IMG/VR virus record: IMGVR_UViG_3300043395_001986
Coordinates: 62,001-126,000 of that record
Strand: one strand, 5' to 3'
DNA: 64,000 bases
Source of the DNA: a virus
Position numbers and translations under genes: made by a program. This document shows, one piece after another, positions 41,999 to 51,273 of this stretch (positions within the stretch are counted from its first letter, which is position 1; every line of letters starts with the position of its first letter). Under the pieces are notes generated by a model. The model was not told the DNA's origin. It ran no database searches and saw only the letters and a program-made list of their open reading frames with translations.

Positions 41999-44900
41999 AT
42001 GGCACAACAAATATTGAATAAACGTGGTAGTTTAGACAGACTATCAGCAAACACCGGCTCAGCACAAAAAGGAGAAATCTTAATTGCAACCGGCTCTAGT
42101 AAATTAAATAATGTAACAAACGGACAAGGTCTTGTTTTTGCAGCAGTAGAAAGTGGTTCGATTGTAGCCGCTAACAGAATATTGACAGGAAATACACCTC
42201 AAATATTCTCTGCATCTCAATACGGGCATTTAATGGACGGAGTTCCTTTTTATGCTAGTAGTAGCAAAACATTGTACTTATTGGGAGCAGATGGTAACAC
42301 TGCAATAGATTTAAGTGGTAACATCTCTGATTTCAGTTCTTCGGTAAGTTCTTCATTTGCAAGTTTAAGTGCATCCGTAGCTTCCGTTACGGGAGATTTC
42401 AGTTCATCAGTAGCAACTTCATTTAGTGCTAGTGCAGCAAGTGTAGCAGCATTAAGTGCATCAATCCATACAACTATTTTTGATTTTGGTGGATTGAGTT
42501 CATCAATTGAACAATCTATTTCAGCAAGTTCTGCAAAAGCAGCTTCTGATTTACATTCATATAGTGCATCAGCAGCAACAACTGATAGTGCAAGTGCAGC
42601 ATCAATTGCAGCATTAAGTGCAAGTGTGGCAAGTGTTACAGGTGACTTCAGTAGTTCAGTAGCAACTTCATTTTCTGCAAGTGCAGCTTCTCAAAATAAT
42701 TTAAGTGCTTCGGTAGCAACTTCATTTAGTGCAAGTGCCGCTTCTCAAAATGATTTAAGTAGTTCGGTAGCAACAACAATTAGTAATTTAAGTTCTTCAA
42801 TTGCAACAACAGATTCAGCGAGTGCAGCTTACGCAGCATCTCAATTGAATTCAGTAAGTGGTGCGGTAGCAACAACTATTAATAATGTAAGTGGTGCGTT
42901 TGCAACATCAACTTCTGCAAGTAATGCAGCAATTGCTTCATTGAGTGCAAGTGTAGCAAGTGTAACAGGAGATTTCAGTTCATCAGTAGCAACTTCATTT
43001 TCTGCAAGTACAGCTTCTCAAAATAATTTAAGTGCTTCATTAGCAACTACAATTAGTGCAAGTTCGGCAACGGCAGCATCTGATAATTTTAATTTAAGTA
43101 GTTCGGTAGCAACAACAATTAGTAATTTAAGTTCTTCTATTGCAACAACTGATAGTGCAAGTGCAGCTTCTCAAAATGATTTAAGTAGTTCGGTAGCAAC
43201 AACAATTAGTAATTTAAGTTCTTCAATAGCAACAACTGATTCTGCATCTAAAGCCGAATATACATCATTTAGTGCAAGTGCAGCATCTCAATTTAATACA
43301 TTTAGTTCTTCGCAAGCATCAGTAAATGCAACTTACGCAACAACTGGTTCAAATACATTCGTTGGAACCGAAGTAATTAGTGGTTCATTATATATTACAA
43401 ATAATTTAGTAGTATATGGTTCTTCTTCGGTTCAAAATGTAACAGCAAGTGCAGTATCAATTGGTACTAACACTGTCGTTTTAAATACAGCAAATCCTGC
43501 AATTAGATTTGGTGGTATACAAGTAATTGATTCTGGTTCTTCTCAAGCAACCGGTTCATTACTTTGGGATTCTGAAAATAATGTTTGGTTATATGCTAAT
43601 CCAGTTGGAGCAGGATATGGTTCAGCTCGTTTAATTGCAGGACCTCAAAACACTGGTTCATTAGGTGAAGAGATTGGTTTATCAACAACATATGTTCCAG
43701 TAGCATTAGGTGATGACCATATTGGTGATTCAAACATTAAAGTTGTTGGTAACGAAGTAACAATCGAAGCTGGTAATTTATATGTAGAAGGTGCTTTAAG
43801 TGCTTCAACTATAACTGGTATAGGAAATGTAGCAGACTTTAGTAGTTCAATTAGTGCATCAATTGCATCAATTAATACAAATTTAGGTAGTGGTGGTTCA
43901 TTAGGAACGAGAGTAGCAAATTTAGAAACTATCTCATCTTCTTATTTAGCATTTACACAATCATATTATAGTGATAGTTCATCATTTGATACAAGAATTA
44001 GTGCAAGTAAAGCAGAATACACATCATTCTCTGCAAGTGCAGCAAGTGATTTAAATAATGTAAGTTCTAGTGTAGCAACTTCATTCTCTGCAAGTGTAGC
44101 ATCTCAATTGGAGTTATCCGCGAGTATTGCAACGACCGATTCCGCAAGTGCAGCATATGCAGCATCACAATTATTAAATGTAAGTGGAGCATTTGCAACT
44201 TCTACTTCTGCAAGTAACGCAAGTATAGCAAGTTTAAGTGCATCCGTAGCTTCTGTTACGGGAGATTTCAGTAGTAGTGTAGCAACTTCATTTAGTTCGA
44301 GCAATGCAAATGTAACTTCAATTAGTGGAGCATTTGCAACTTCATTATCTGCAAGTAATGCAAATGTAACTTCAATTAGTGGAGCATTTGCAACTTCTAC
44401 TTCTGCAAGTAATGCAGCTATTGAAGCGTTAAGTGCAAGTGTAGCAAGTACAACTGGTAACTTTAGTTCTTCAGTTGCAGGTAGATTAAATGTAATAGAA
44501 ACAACATATGCAACAACTGGTTCAAATGTATTTCATGGTGACCAAACATTAACCGGTTCATTCTCAATGACGGGTACTGCAAACTTCAATAATGCAGTAG
44601 CAGTTAATGATTCAAATATGAACTTGGGTAATAGTTCTTCATTGAATTTAACCGGTGGTTCTTCAATTTATGTAGCGGGTGTAGGTGTAATTAGTGGTAG
44701 TATCGTAGGTATAGGTAATGTAAGTGCGTATTCTGCATCAGTAGATAGTAGATTTAGTGCAAGTGCATTTGAATTATCAATATTATCAGCAAGTGTAGCA
44801 TCAGTAGGTGGTACATTCAGTTCATCTGTTGCAACTACAATTTCTAATTTAAGTTCATCAATAGCAACAGACTTTAGTGCAAGTGCGGCTTATGCAGCAT

Positions 44901-46777
44901 CTCAATTAAGTTCTGTAAGTGGTGCGGTAGCAACTTCATTAAGTGCAAGTAAAGCAGAATACACAGCATTCTCTGCAAGTTCAGCAACAGCATTAAATAA
45001 TTTAAGTTCTTCAGTAGCATCTGATTTAAACACTTTAAGTTCATCTATATATCAAACAGATGCAACTCAAAGTAATAATATTTCAATTGTAAGTGCAAGT
45101 GCATGGGGAGCATTTCAAAGTGCAAGTTCATATAGTGGAAGTGCAGCAACCACCTTAAATAACTTCAGTTCATCGGTAGCAACAGACTTTAGTGCGAGCC
45201 AAGCGGCACAAAATCAAATAATATCAGCTTCTCAATATGATGTGACAGTATTAAGTTCATCTGTTGCAACTTCTTTAAGTGCAAGTGCAGCAAACGTAAC
45301 TAATATAAGTTCATCATTTGCAAGTAATATAAACACTTTAAGTGCATCAATATATCAAACAGATGCAACTCAAAGTAACGCAATAAATGCAAATTCTCAA
45401 AGTTTTGCAACTTCTTTAAGTGCAAGTGCAGCAAGTGTAACTGCATTAAGTTCTTCGGTAGCATCTGATTTAAATTCAGTAAGTGGTGCAGTAGCAACTT
45501 CTTTAAGTGCAAGTAAAGCAGAATACACATCATTTAGTGCAAGTGCAGCAAGCAATTTAAATAGTGTAAGTGGAGCATTTGCAACTTCTACATCAGCAAG
45601 TAATGCAGCTATTGCAGCGTTAAGTGCAAGTGTAGCAAGTACAACTGGTGATTTCAGTAGTTCAGTAGCAACTCAATTTAGTGCAAGTGCAGCAAGTGTA
45701 ACTTCATTAAGTTCTTCAGTAGCATCTGATTTAAATAATTTAAGTTCTTCATTAGTAACTTCAATTTCTGCAAGTAATGCAAATGAAGCAGTATGGAGTG
45801 CATCAATAGCAGGTAGAGCAACTAAATTAGAAGCATCTCAATCGGCATTTGATACGGCATTCACTTTAAGTGGTTCAAGTGTAACTGTCAAAGGAAATTT
45901 AGTAGTTAATGGTACAACTACGACCGTTAATTCTACAACTATTGAATTGGGCGACAACATCATCAGTTTAAATGGTACAACTGCAGCATTCGGTGGTATT
46001 CAAATAAATGACCAATTAGATGGTTCGAAAGTAAGTGGTTCATTATTATGGAACGCACAAGATGATTATTGGATAGCGGGTAAGAGTGGTAGTGAAGCAA
46101 AAATATTAGTGGCAGTAGGTGATAATGTAGTAAGTTCATCAGCACAAATAACATTAAGTTCTACAACAGGATTTAGTTCATTTGATACCGCAATTTCAAC
46201 TTCATTCTCTGCAAGTAATGCAAGTATATCATCTTTATCTGCAAGTGTAGCAAGTGTAACTGGCGACTTTAGTTCATCTGTTGCAACTTCATTTAGTGCT
46301 AGTAATGCAAGTATTGCAGCATTAAGTGCGAGTGTAGCAAGTGTAACCGGAGATTTCAGTAGTAGTGTAGCAACTTCGTTTAGTGCAAGTGCAGCATCAC
46401 AAACAGCATTAAGTTCTTCAGTAGCAACCACTATTAGTAATTTAAGTTCTTCAGTAGCGACTTCATTCTCTGCTAGTTACTTTGAAATTGCAAATAATAG
46501 TTCATCATTTGCAACTTCAGTATCAGCATCAAATGCAAGTATAGCAAGTTTAAGTGCAAGTGTAGCAAGTGTAACGGGAGATTTCAGTTCATCAGTAGCA
46601 ACTTCGTTTAGTGCAAGTGCATTTAATTTAGAAGCATTAAGTGCATCAATATACTTAACTGACGCTACTCAAAGTACCGATATAACAAATAATAGTGCAT
46701 CTTTTGCAACCGCAATAAGTTCAAGTAATTACAGAATTACAAACTTGGAGTTAGTAATTGATGGAGGTTCTTTCTAA
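41999..46777 (+). CDS. Giant Ser/Ala-repeat tail fibre (1592 residues)
   Basis: The N-terminal 110 residues (LNKRGSLDRLSANTGSAQKGE, VPFYASSSKTLYLLGADGN) are a module shared with the gene before it. The next 1450 residues are mostly repeats built from SASVASVTGDFSSSVATSF (seven exact copies and three variants) and units such as SASAASQNDLSSSVATTISN, consistent with a very long trimeric coiled rod. Two globular modules interrupt it: about 440-560 (GSLYITNNLVVYGSS, NPAIRFGGIQVIDSG) and about 1285-1375 (VTVKGNLVVNGTTTTVNS). The end is LELVIDGGSF. It probably forms a long side or tail fibre. Confidence 0.8.
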   Translation: MAQQILNKRGSLDRLSANTGSAQKGEILIATGSSKLNNVTNGQGLVFAAVESGSIVAANRILTGNTPQIFSASQYGHLMDGVPFYASSSKTLYLLGADGNTAIDLSGNISDFSSSVSSSFASLSASVASVTGDFSSSVATSFSASAASVAALSASIHTTIFDFGGLSSSIEQSISASSAKAASDLHSYSASAATTDSASAASIAALSASVASVTGDFSSSVATSFSASAASQNNLSASVATSFSASAASQNDLSSSVATTISNLSSSIATTDSASAAYAASQLNSVSGAVATTINNVSGAFATSTSASNAAIASLSASVASVTGDFSSSVATSFSASTASQNNLSASLATTISASSATAASDNFNLSSSVATTISNLSSSIATTDSASAASQNDLSSSVATTISNLSSSIATTDSASKAEYTSFSASAASQFNTFSSSQASVNATYATTGSNTFVGTEVISGSLYITNNLVVYGSSSVQNVTASAVSIGTNTVVLNTANPAIRFGGIQVIDSGSSQATGSLLWDSENNVWLYANPVGAGYGSARLIAGPQNTGSLGEEIGLSTTYVPVALGDDHIGDSNIKVVGNEVTIEAGNLYVEGALSASTITGIGNVADFSSSISASIASINTNLGSGGSLGTRVANLETISSSYLAFTQSYYSDSSSFDTRISASKAEYTSFSASAASDLNNVSSSVATSFSASVASQLELSASIATTDSASAAYAASQLLNVSGAFATSTSASNASIASLSASVASVTGDFSSSVATSFSSSNANVTSISGAFATSLSASNANVTSISGAFATSTSASNAAIEALSASVASTTGNFSSSVAGRLNVIETTYATTGSNVFHGDQTLTGSFSMTGTANFNNAVAVNDSNMNLGNSSSLNLTGGSSIYVAGVGVISGSIVGIGNVSAYSASVDSRFSASAFELSILSASVASVGGTFSSSVATTISNLSSSIATDFSASAAYAASQLSSVSGAVATSLSASKAEYTAFSASSATALNNLSSSVASDLNTLSSSIYQTDATQSNNISIVSASAWGAFQSASSYSGSAATTLNNFSSSVATDFSASQAAQNQIISASQYDVTVLSSSVATSLSASAANVTNISSSFASNINTLSASIYQTDATQSNAINANSQSFATSLSASAASVTALSSSVASDLNSVSGAVATSLSASKAEYTSFSASAASNLNSVSGAFATSTSASNAAIAALSASVASTTGDFSSSVATQFSASAASVTSLSSSVASDLNNLSSSLVTSISASNANEAVWSASIAGRATKLEASQSAFDTAFTLSGSSVTVKGNLVVNGTTTTVNSTTIELGDNIISLNGTTAAFGGIQINDQLDGSKVSGSLLWNAQDDYWIAGKSGSEAKILVAVGDNVVSSSAQITLSSTTGFSSFDTAISTSFSASNASISSLSASVASVTGDFSSSVATSFSASNASIAALSASVASVTGDFSSSVATSFSASAASQTALSSSVATTISNLSSSVATSFSASYFEIANNSSSFATSVSASNASIASLSASVASVTGDFSSSVATSFSASAFNLEALSASIYLTDATQSTDITNNSASFATAISSSNYRITNLELVIDGGSF
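42340..46720 (+). repeat. Tandem and dispersed coding repeats of the giant fibre
   Basis: Degenerate 57- to 90-nt units that code for SASVASVTGDFSSSVATSF and SASAAS-type segments. Good copies begin near 42365, 42620, 42945, 44235, 46235, 46320 and 46550. Copies differ at synonymous positions, so they are not a recent assembly artefact. They allow length change by recombination. Confidence 0.8.
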
Positions 46778-46790
46778 TATAACAAAGGAA

Positions 46791-46796
46791 AAAGGA
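46791..46796 (+). promoter_or_regulatory. SD-like AAAGGA before the 205-residue fibre gene
   Basis: AAAGGA lies 10 nt before the ATG at 46807, with a second AAAGGA just upstream. Most genes in the window have no such site. Confidence 0.4.
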
Positions 46797-46806
46797 TAAT
46801 AAAAAT

Positions 46807-47424
46807 ATGGCAACAGCAGTAACACAATCAATTTTATTAAGACGTTCAAATATAGCGGGAAAAGTTCCTACTACGTCATCACTTCAATTAGGTGAATTAG
46901 CATTAAATACTAATGATGGTAGAGCCTTCATGAAAAAAGATGATGGTGTAAACGTAACCATTGAGCAATTTGTCGTAACTGGTGCAGAAGTAACCGGAAG
47001 TATTAATATATTAGGAACAGGTAGTTTTGGTCAATTAGAAATAAATGGTAATGCAAATTTTGACGGAAATGCACAATTTGTAACTGCTTCTGGATATTTT
47101 ACTGGTTCATTCGGTGGTGATGGTAGCGGATTATATGGTATTACCGCATCAATGAGACCTGATGACTTTGATTTCAATAGACCAGAAGAAGCATTTGCAG
47201 GGACAGTTGGATATATTCAAGGAACAGGTTCAGCATATTCAGTTCAAGCAGTTAATACAGGAGTTGAATTACTTTATAATGATGTAATATTTAGTGCATT
47301 TACAAATGGTGATGGATTTAGTGGAAGTGTATATGGAATTGGAAATGTAACAACATTTAGTTCATCGGTAGATTATAGATTATCTTCATTGGCATCTACA
47401 ACTGATGCGGGTGTTTGGGTATAA
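46807..47424 (+). CDS. Short fibre protein with standard phage-fibre N-terminus
   Basis: The 205-residue protein starts with SILLRRSNIAGKVPTTSSLQLGELALNTNDGRAFMKKDDG (about 8-47), a widespread attachment/first-strand module of phage fibres (LKRS.v.GkvP....L..GElA.Nt.DG..f.K). A beta-helical core follows with NGNANFDGNAQFVTASG and SFGGDGSGLYGITASM, then one coil segment, and the protein ends in TDAGVWV. There is no S74 chaperone, so the head domain is small or supplied by another subunit. Confidence 0.7.
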   Translation: MATAVTQSILLRRSNIAGKVPTTSSLQLGELALNTNDGRAFMKKDDGVNVTIEQFVVTGAEVTGSINILGTGSFGQLEINGNANFDGNAQFVTASGYFTGSFGGDGSGLYGITASMRPDDFDFNRPEEAFAGTVGYIQGTGSAYSVQAVNTGVELLYNDVIFSAFTNGDGFSGSVYGIGNVTTFSSSVDYRLSSLASTTDAGVWV

Positions 47425-47442
47425 TAAAATAAAAATCGCACA

Positions 47443-47916
47443 ATGAGTATAGAATTTACAGGTGGTTTTACAATTACGCAAGGTGGAATTACACCTGAAA
47501 TAGGTAACTATTATTTATCACCGTCATATACACCTGCTATTAATCAAGGTGAAATTACAATTCCAAAGCATGATAATGGGACGTGGACATTGGATTTTAA
47601 TGATGTAAATGAAAATACTGGAAATGCTATTTACATTAATAAATTTGATTCTAATAATAATGATAATAGTGTGTATTTAACTCAATTAGTAGGTAATCAT
47701 ACACATTTAACATTTACACAAAATTCATATCATATAACATTTGATTGTACTAATCAGGCTTGGCAAGATGGTGGAGTGGGTGGACCAAATTCTAATCAGG
47801 TTTTGCATGACCCAACTTTTGGAAATGCACCACAAAACTCAATTAGTATTATTTCAACTTCGGGTGTAACATTTAATAATATCGACCCTGTTGGAATTAC
47901 AATTCAAGTAATTTAA
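47443..47916 (+). CDS. Hypothetical virion protein in the fibre region
   Basis: A 157-residue, Asn/Thr/Gly-rich beta protein (GGFTITQGGITPEIGNYYLS, HDNGTWTLDFNDV, VTFNNIDPVGITIQV) with no cysteine motif apart from one Cys. The composition matches fibre head or receptor-binding domains. It has no attachment module of its own. It might be the receptor-binding partner or a chaperone of the fibre upstream. A perfect terminator follows. Confidence 0.55.
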   Translation: MSIEFTGGFTITQGGITPEIGNYYLSPSYTPAINQGEITIPKHDNGTWTLDFNDVNENTGNAIYINKFDSNNNDNSVYLTQLVGNHTHLTFTQNSYHITFDCTNQAWQDGGVGGPNSNQVLHDPTFGNAPQNSISIISTSGVTFNNIDPVGITIQVI

Positions 47917-47936
47917 TCTTTTTATTTTAAATAACA

Positions 47937-47945
47937 ATATTTATA
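47937..47945 (+). promoter_or_regulatory. ATATTTATA motif immediately upstream of a terminator
   Basis: This copy is oddly placed: the hairpin at 47945-47969 follows at once, and the next ATG (48004) is 67 nt away. Confidence 0.3.
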
Positions 47946-47969
47946 AAGGTACTATATAGTACCTTTTTT
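47945..47969 (+). terminator. Rho-independent terminator
   Basis: AAAGGTACTATATAGTACCTTT is a perfect palindrome (stem of about nine pairs with a TATA loop), followed by TTTT and C. It separates the 47443 gene from the next fibre gene. Confidence 0.85.
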
Positions 47970-48003
47970 CGTTGTTAAATAACAATAAAAACGTTCCATA
48001 CAT

Positions 48004-48540
48004 ATGGCTCAACAAAAAATTATACTGAAACGCTCTGCCGTTCCTGGTAGAGTACCCGATACGTCTTCAATAAATTTAGGTGAAGTAGCAATAAACACCT
48101 ATGACGGTAAACTATATTTCAAAAAATCAGGTTCAGTTGAGTCAGTAGAAACGATTTTAACAACGAACACAATTACAAGTGGTTCGATACAAGTTTCCGA
48201 AGATATTACAGCACAAAGAGACCTTTATGTAATTAGAGATATTATTACTATTGGTGATATTGATGCGGGTGGAGATGTTAGTGGTAGTGGATTATCAATC
48301 AATGATACTGTCCAAATTACACATAATAATATACAACTATCTGGTTCAATGGCATTAACCGGTAGTATGGTAGCAAGTTCATTTAGTGGTGATGGTAGTG
48401 GTTTAACAAATATAGTAGTAGACCTTTCAACTGCACAATTAAATGAAGTGGATGCTAATAATATTCCACCTCGTTCTTTTGCAGAATTATATGTAGGATG
48501 TGCAACATTAGACATAGTAGATTTGGATTTTAATAATTAA
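48004..48540 (+). CDS. Short fibre protein, standard N-terminus
   Basis: A 178-residue protein that starts with IILKRSAVPGRVPDTSSINLGEVAINTYDGKLYFKKSG (about 5-42), the same module as at 46807. Beta-helix-like repeats follow (DITAQRDLYVIRDIITIGDIDAGG, GSMVASSFSGDGSGLTNI). The end, IPPRSFAELYVGCATLDIVDLDFNN, differs from the D-x-G-aromatic ends of the other short fibres. It may be a tip-less or partner subunit. Confidence 0.7.
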   Translation: MAQQKIILKRSAVPGRVPDTSSINLGEVAINTYDGKLYFKKSGSVESVETILTTNTITSGSIQVSEDITAQRDLYVIRDIITIGDIDAGGDVSGSGLSINDTVQITHNNIQLSGSMALTGSMVASSFSGDGSGLTNIVVDLSTAQLNEVDANNIPPRSFAELYVGCATLDIVDLDFNN

Positions 48541-48541
48541 C

Positions 48542-48550
48542 ATATTTATA
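48542..48550 (+). promoter_or_regulatory. ATATTTATA motif before the 882-residue fibre gene
   Basis: It follows the previous stop by one base and is 29 nt from the ATG at 48571. Confidence 0.45.
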
Positions 48551-48570
48551 CAAAACGATAAAAGATATAG

Positions 48571-51219
48571 ATGGCAACTTTTATACTGAAAAACAATAGC
48601 GGTTCTATAACAGCAGGACAATTGGAATTTAACCCAGAAAGCAAATCATTAGCATTAGGTGATGGTTCCAAAGTAATTAATATAGCAAAACTAAACGATG
48701 TTAATAGTGGGAGCTTCAATATAAGTGGTGACTTATTTGTAAGTGGAAACGCTAATATTGTTGGTAATTTAACATTCGGAGATAATTCGGGAGCAGATAC
48801 TGTCACTGTCGTTGCATCTTTATCATCATCTTTAATACCAGAAGGAAATAATGTACATGATTTAGGTAGTACAACAAAATACTGGAAAACAGGTTATATA
48901 ACTGCAATTACGGGTTCATTAAGTGGCTCTGTTAATGGTATAGATATTACCCCATTTAGCGCATCGGTATCGACATCAATTGGTAATTTAAATAATACAT
49001 CTTCTAATCATGAAAATAGAATTTTAAATTTAGAACAACATAGTGGTAGTGTTAATCAATTTACAGCATCCATAACTGCATCATTTAATACAACAAGTGG
49101 TAGTTTAAATGTAGTAAGTCAATCATTATTAAATGTATCAACTTCATATGTTGCAACTTCTCAATCATTAAATTTAGTAAGTTCATCTTTATTAACATTT
49201 AGTGCATCTCAATATAATGCAGATAGTACATCATTTGATAGTAGATTAGATTTAGTAGAAGCAACGGCATCATATCTAAACACATCATTCAGCACTTCGG
49301 TAGATAGTAGATTGGATTTGATAGAACAAACAGGTTCTAATCATGAAAATAGAATTCATATTTTAGAATTATCACAATCTGCATTTGATACAGCAATTGA
49401 ATTAGATTCTACTAATGTAACTATTTACGGAAATTTGACGGTACAAGGAACACAGACGGCAATTCAATCCAATATTTTAAATGTAAAAGATTTAAACATT
49501 ACAATTGCAAGTGGTTCTACCAATTCAGCAGCTGCAAATGGTGCCGGTATTAATATAGATGGTGCAAATGTAACAATGAGTTGGAGTGATGCAAATCAAA
49601 GAATAGAATTAAATAAAGATTTTGCAGCAACCGGTTCAATAAGTTCATCAACAATTAATGGTATTGGAAATGTAACATTATATTCTGCATCAGTAGATAG
49701 TAGATTAGTTAGTTTAGAATTAACCGGTTCTAATTTTAGTACTAAAATAGCTAATTTAGAACAACATAGTGGTAGTGTTAATCAATTTACAGCATCCATA
49801 ACTTCATCATTTAATACAACATCTCAAAGTTTAAATTTAGTAAGTGCATCGTTATTTACATTTAGTGCATCTCAATATTTAGCAGATTCATCTTCGGTAA
49901 ATAATAGATTAATTAATGTAGAATCAACTGCATCATATTTAAATACAACATTTAGTTCTTCGATTAGTAATAGAACAACTTTATTAGAACAAACTGCATC
50001 TTATTTAAATACAACATTCTCAACATCAGTAGATAGTAGAATAGATGCATTAGAAAACTTTAGTGGTTCTGAATATAAAAATGATAGTAGTTCATTTGAT
50101 ACAAGAATTAGTGCAAGTACATTAACATTTAACGATACAACGGGTCAAACAGGAATTGATTTTACACACAATGGCACACAGGTTAGTGCAATTGCAAGTG
50201 GATTAAGTACCACTTCAAATGTACATTTTGCCAGTGTAACCGCATCAAATAGTATTAGTGCATCTGGGACAGTTTATTGTGATACATTAGTAGCAAGTAC
50301 ATTGGTAGGTGCAACTTTACCTGTATTGGAATATGAAACAAATGGTACTTTGGGCAATCTTTTAATTAAAGGTGCAACTTCAAAATCAATTCAAGTTGTA
50401 GATACAATTACGTTCACCGGAATGACACAAAATGGTATTGACCAATATAGTGCAACTGGTTTATATATGACAGGTTCTATTACTGCATCATTAGGATTTA
50501 GTGGTAGTGTTTCTGGTATTGGAAATGTAACATTATTTAGTTCATCAATTGACCAAAGAATTAAAGATGCAACTAACGAACAATATATTGCTGGGTTTGC
50601 AACAACAGCATCATTGCAAATAGTAAGTGCAAGTGCATGGGGAGCATTCCAAAGTGCAAGTTCTTATAGTGGAAGTTTTTATACAACTATAAATAATTTG
50701 AGTTCATCTGTATATACATTCTCATCTTCAATTGATAGTAGAGTAGATACATTAGAAGGAACAACACATACTCACTCTAATAAAGCAAATTTAGATACAA
50801 TAAATCAAAATTTAGGTACAACATCAACTGGTGTTCAATTTGCATCATTGGGTGTTGGAACTGCACCTGATGCAACTTATGAATTTAAAGTAGCAGGTGA
50901 TATAGCAGCAAGTGGTGATATTGTTGCATTTAATTCTTCCGATGAAAGATTGAAAGAAAATATAAAACAAATTGAAAACGGATTAGAAAAAATAAATAAA
51001 ATTTCTGGTTATGAATTTGATTGGAATGAAGATTTGCAAAAGGCAAGAAAAGGACATGATGTAGGTATACTGGCACATGAAATTGAAGAAATTCTTCCAG
51101 AAGCAGTGACTAGAAGAGATAATGGTTATTTAGCAGTAGATTACGAAAAAATAATTCCACTTTTAATACAATCTGTAAAAGAATTATCAGCTAAAGTAAA
51201 GGAATTGGAAAATAAGTAA
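48571..51219 (+). CDS. Tail fibre with C-terminal S74-type intramolecular chaperone
   Basis: The 882-residue protein has an attachment start (TFILKNNSGSITAGQLEFNPESKSLALGDGSK), a long rod of FSASQYNADSTSFDSRLDLV-type units, an internal globular module (VTIYGNLTVQGTQTAIQSNILNVKD, about 285-345) and the SASAWGAFQSASSYSGS block. The C-terminus (about 788-882) is a peptidase S74/intramolecular chaperone: NSSDERLKENIKQIENGLEKI, then GYEFDWNED, GHDVGILAHEIEEILPEAV and LAVDYEKIIPLLIQSVKEL. The Ser-Asp and Lys of SDERLKE are the expected catalytic dyad. It folds the trimeric fibre tip and then cleaves itself off. Confidence 0.85.
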   Translation: MATFILKNNSGSITAGQLEFNPESKSLALGDGSKVINIAKLNDVNSGSFNISGDLFVSGNANIVGNLTFGDNSGADTVTVVASLSSSLIPEGNNVHDLGSTTKYWKTGYITAITGSLSGSVNGIDITPFSASVSTSIGNLNNTSSNHENRILNLEQHSGSVNQFTASITASFNTTSGSLNVVSQSLLNVSTSYVATSQSLNLVSSSLLTFSASQYNADSTSFDSRLDLVEATASYLNTSFSTSVDSRLDLIEQTGSNHENRIHILELSQSAFDTAIELDSTNVTIYGNLTVQGTQTAIQSNILNVKDLNITIASGSTNSAAANGAGINIDGANVTMSWSDANQRIELNKDFAATGSISSSTINGIGNVTLYSASVDSRLVSLELTGSNFSTKIANLEQHSGSVNQFTASITSSFNTTSQSLNLVSASLFTFSASQYLADSSSVNNRLINVESTASYLNTTFSSSISNRTTLLEQTASYLNTTFSTSVDSRIDALENFSGSEYKNDSSSFDTRISASTLTFNDTTGQTGIDFTHNGTQVSAIASGLSTTSNVHFASVTASNSISASGTVYCDTLVASTLVGATLPVLEYETNGTLGNLLIKGATSKSIQVVDTITFTGMTQNGIDQYSATGLYMTGSITASLGFSGSVSGIGNVTLFSSSIDQRIKDATNEQYIAGFATTASLQIVSASAWGAFQSASSYSGSFYTTINNLSSSVYTFSSSIDSRVDTLEGTTHTHSNKANLDTINQNLGTTSTGVQFASLGVGTAPDATYEFKVAGDIAASGDIVAFNSSDERLKENIKQIENGLEKINKISGYEFDWNEDLQKARKGHDVGILAHEIEEILPEAVTRRDNGYLAVDYEKIIPLLIQSVKELSAKVKELENK

Positions 51220-51228
51220 ATATTTATA
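51220..51228 (+). promoter_or_regulatory. ATATTTATA motif before the 1183-residue fibre gene
   Basis: It begins just after the stop at 51217-51219 and lies 54 nt from the ATG at 51274, the longest useful spacing of the set. Confidence 0.35.
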
Positions 51229-51273
51229 ATAAGTAAAAACATTTTTAATCGTCTTAAAAAAAAGGTAAACTAG

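Noticed and set aside
46066-46431. 121-residue Ala/Leu-rich minus-strand frame in the fibre gene
   Set aside because: It follows from the Ser/Ala repeat codons of the + strand fibre; similar shadows occur at 44104, 52830 and 53361.
42340-46720. CRISPR-like array
   Set aside because: The repeats are in frame, translated, vary at synonymous positions and have no unique spacers.
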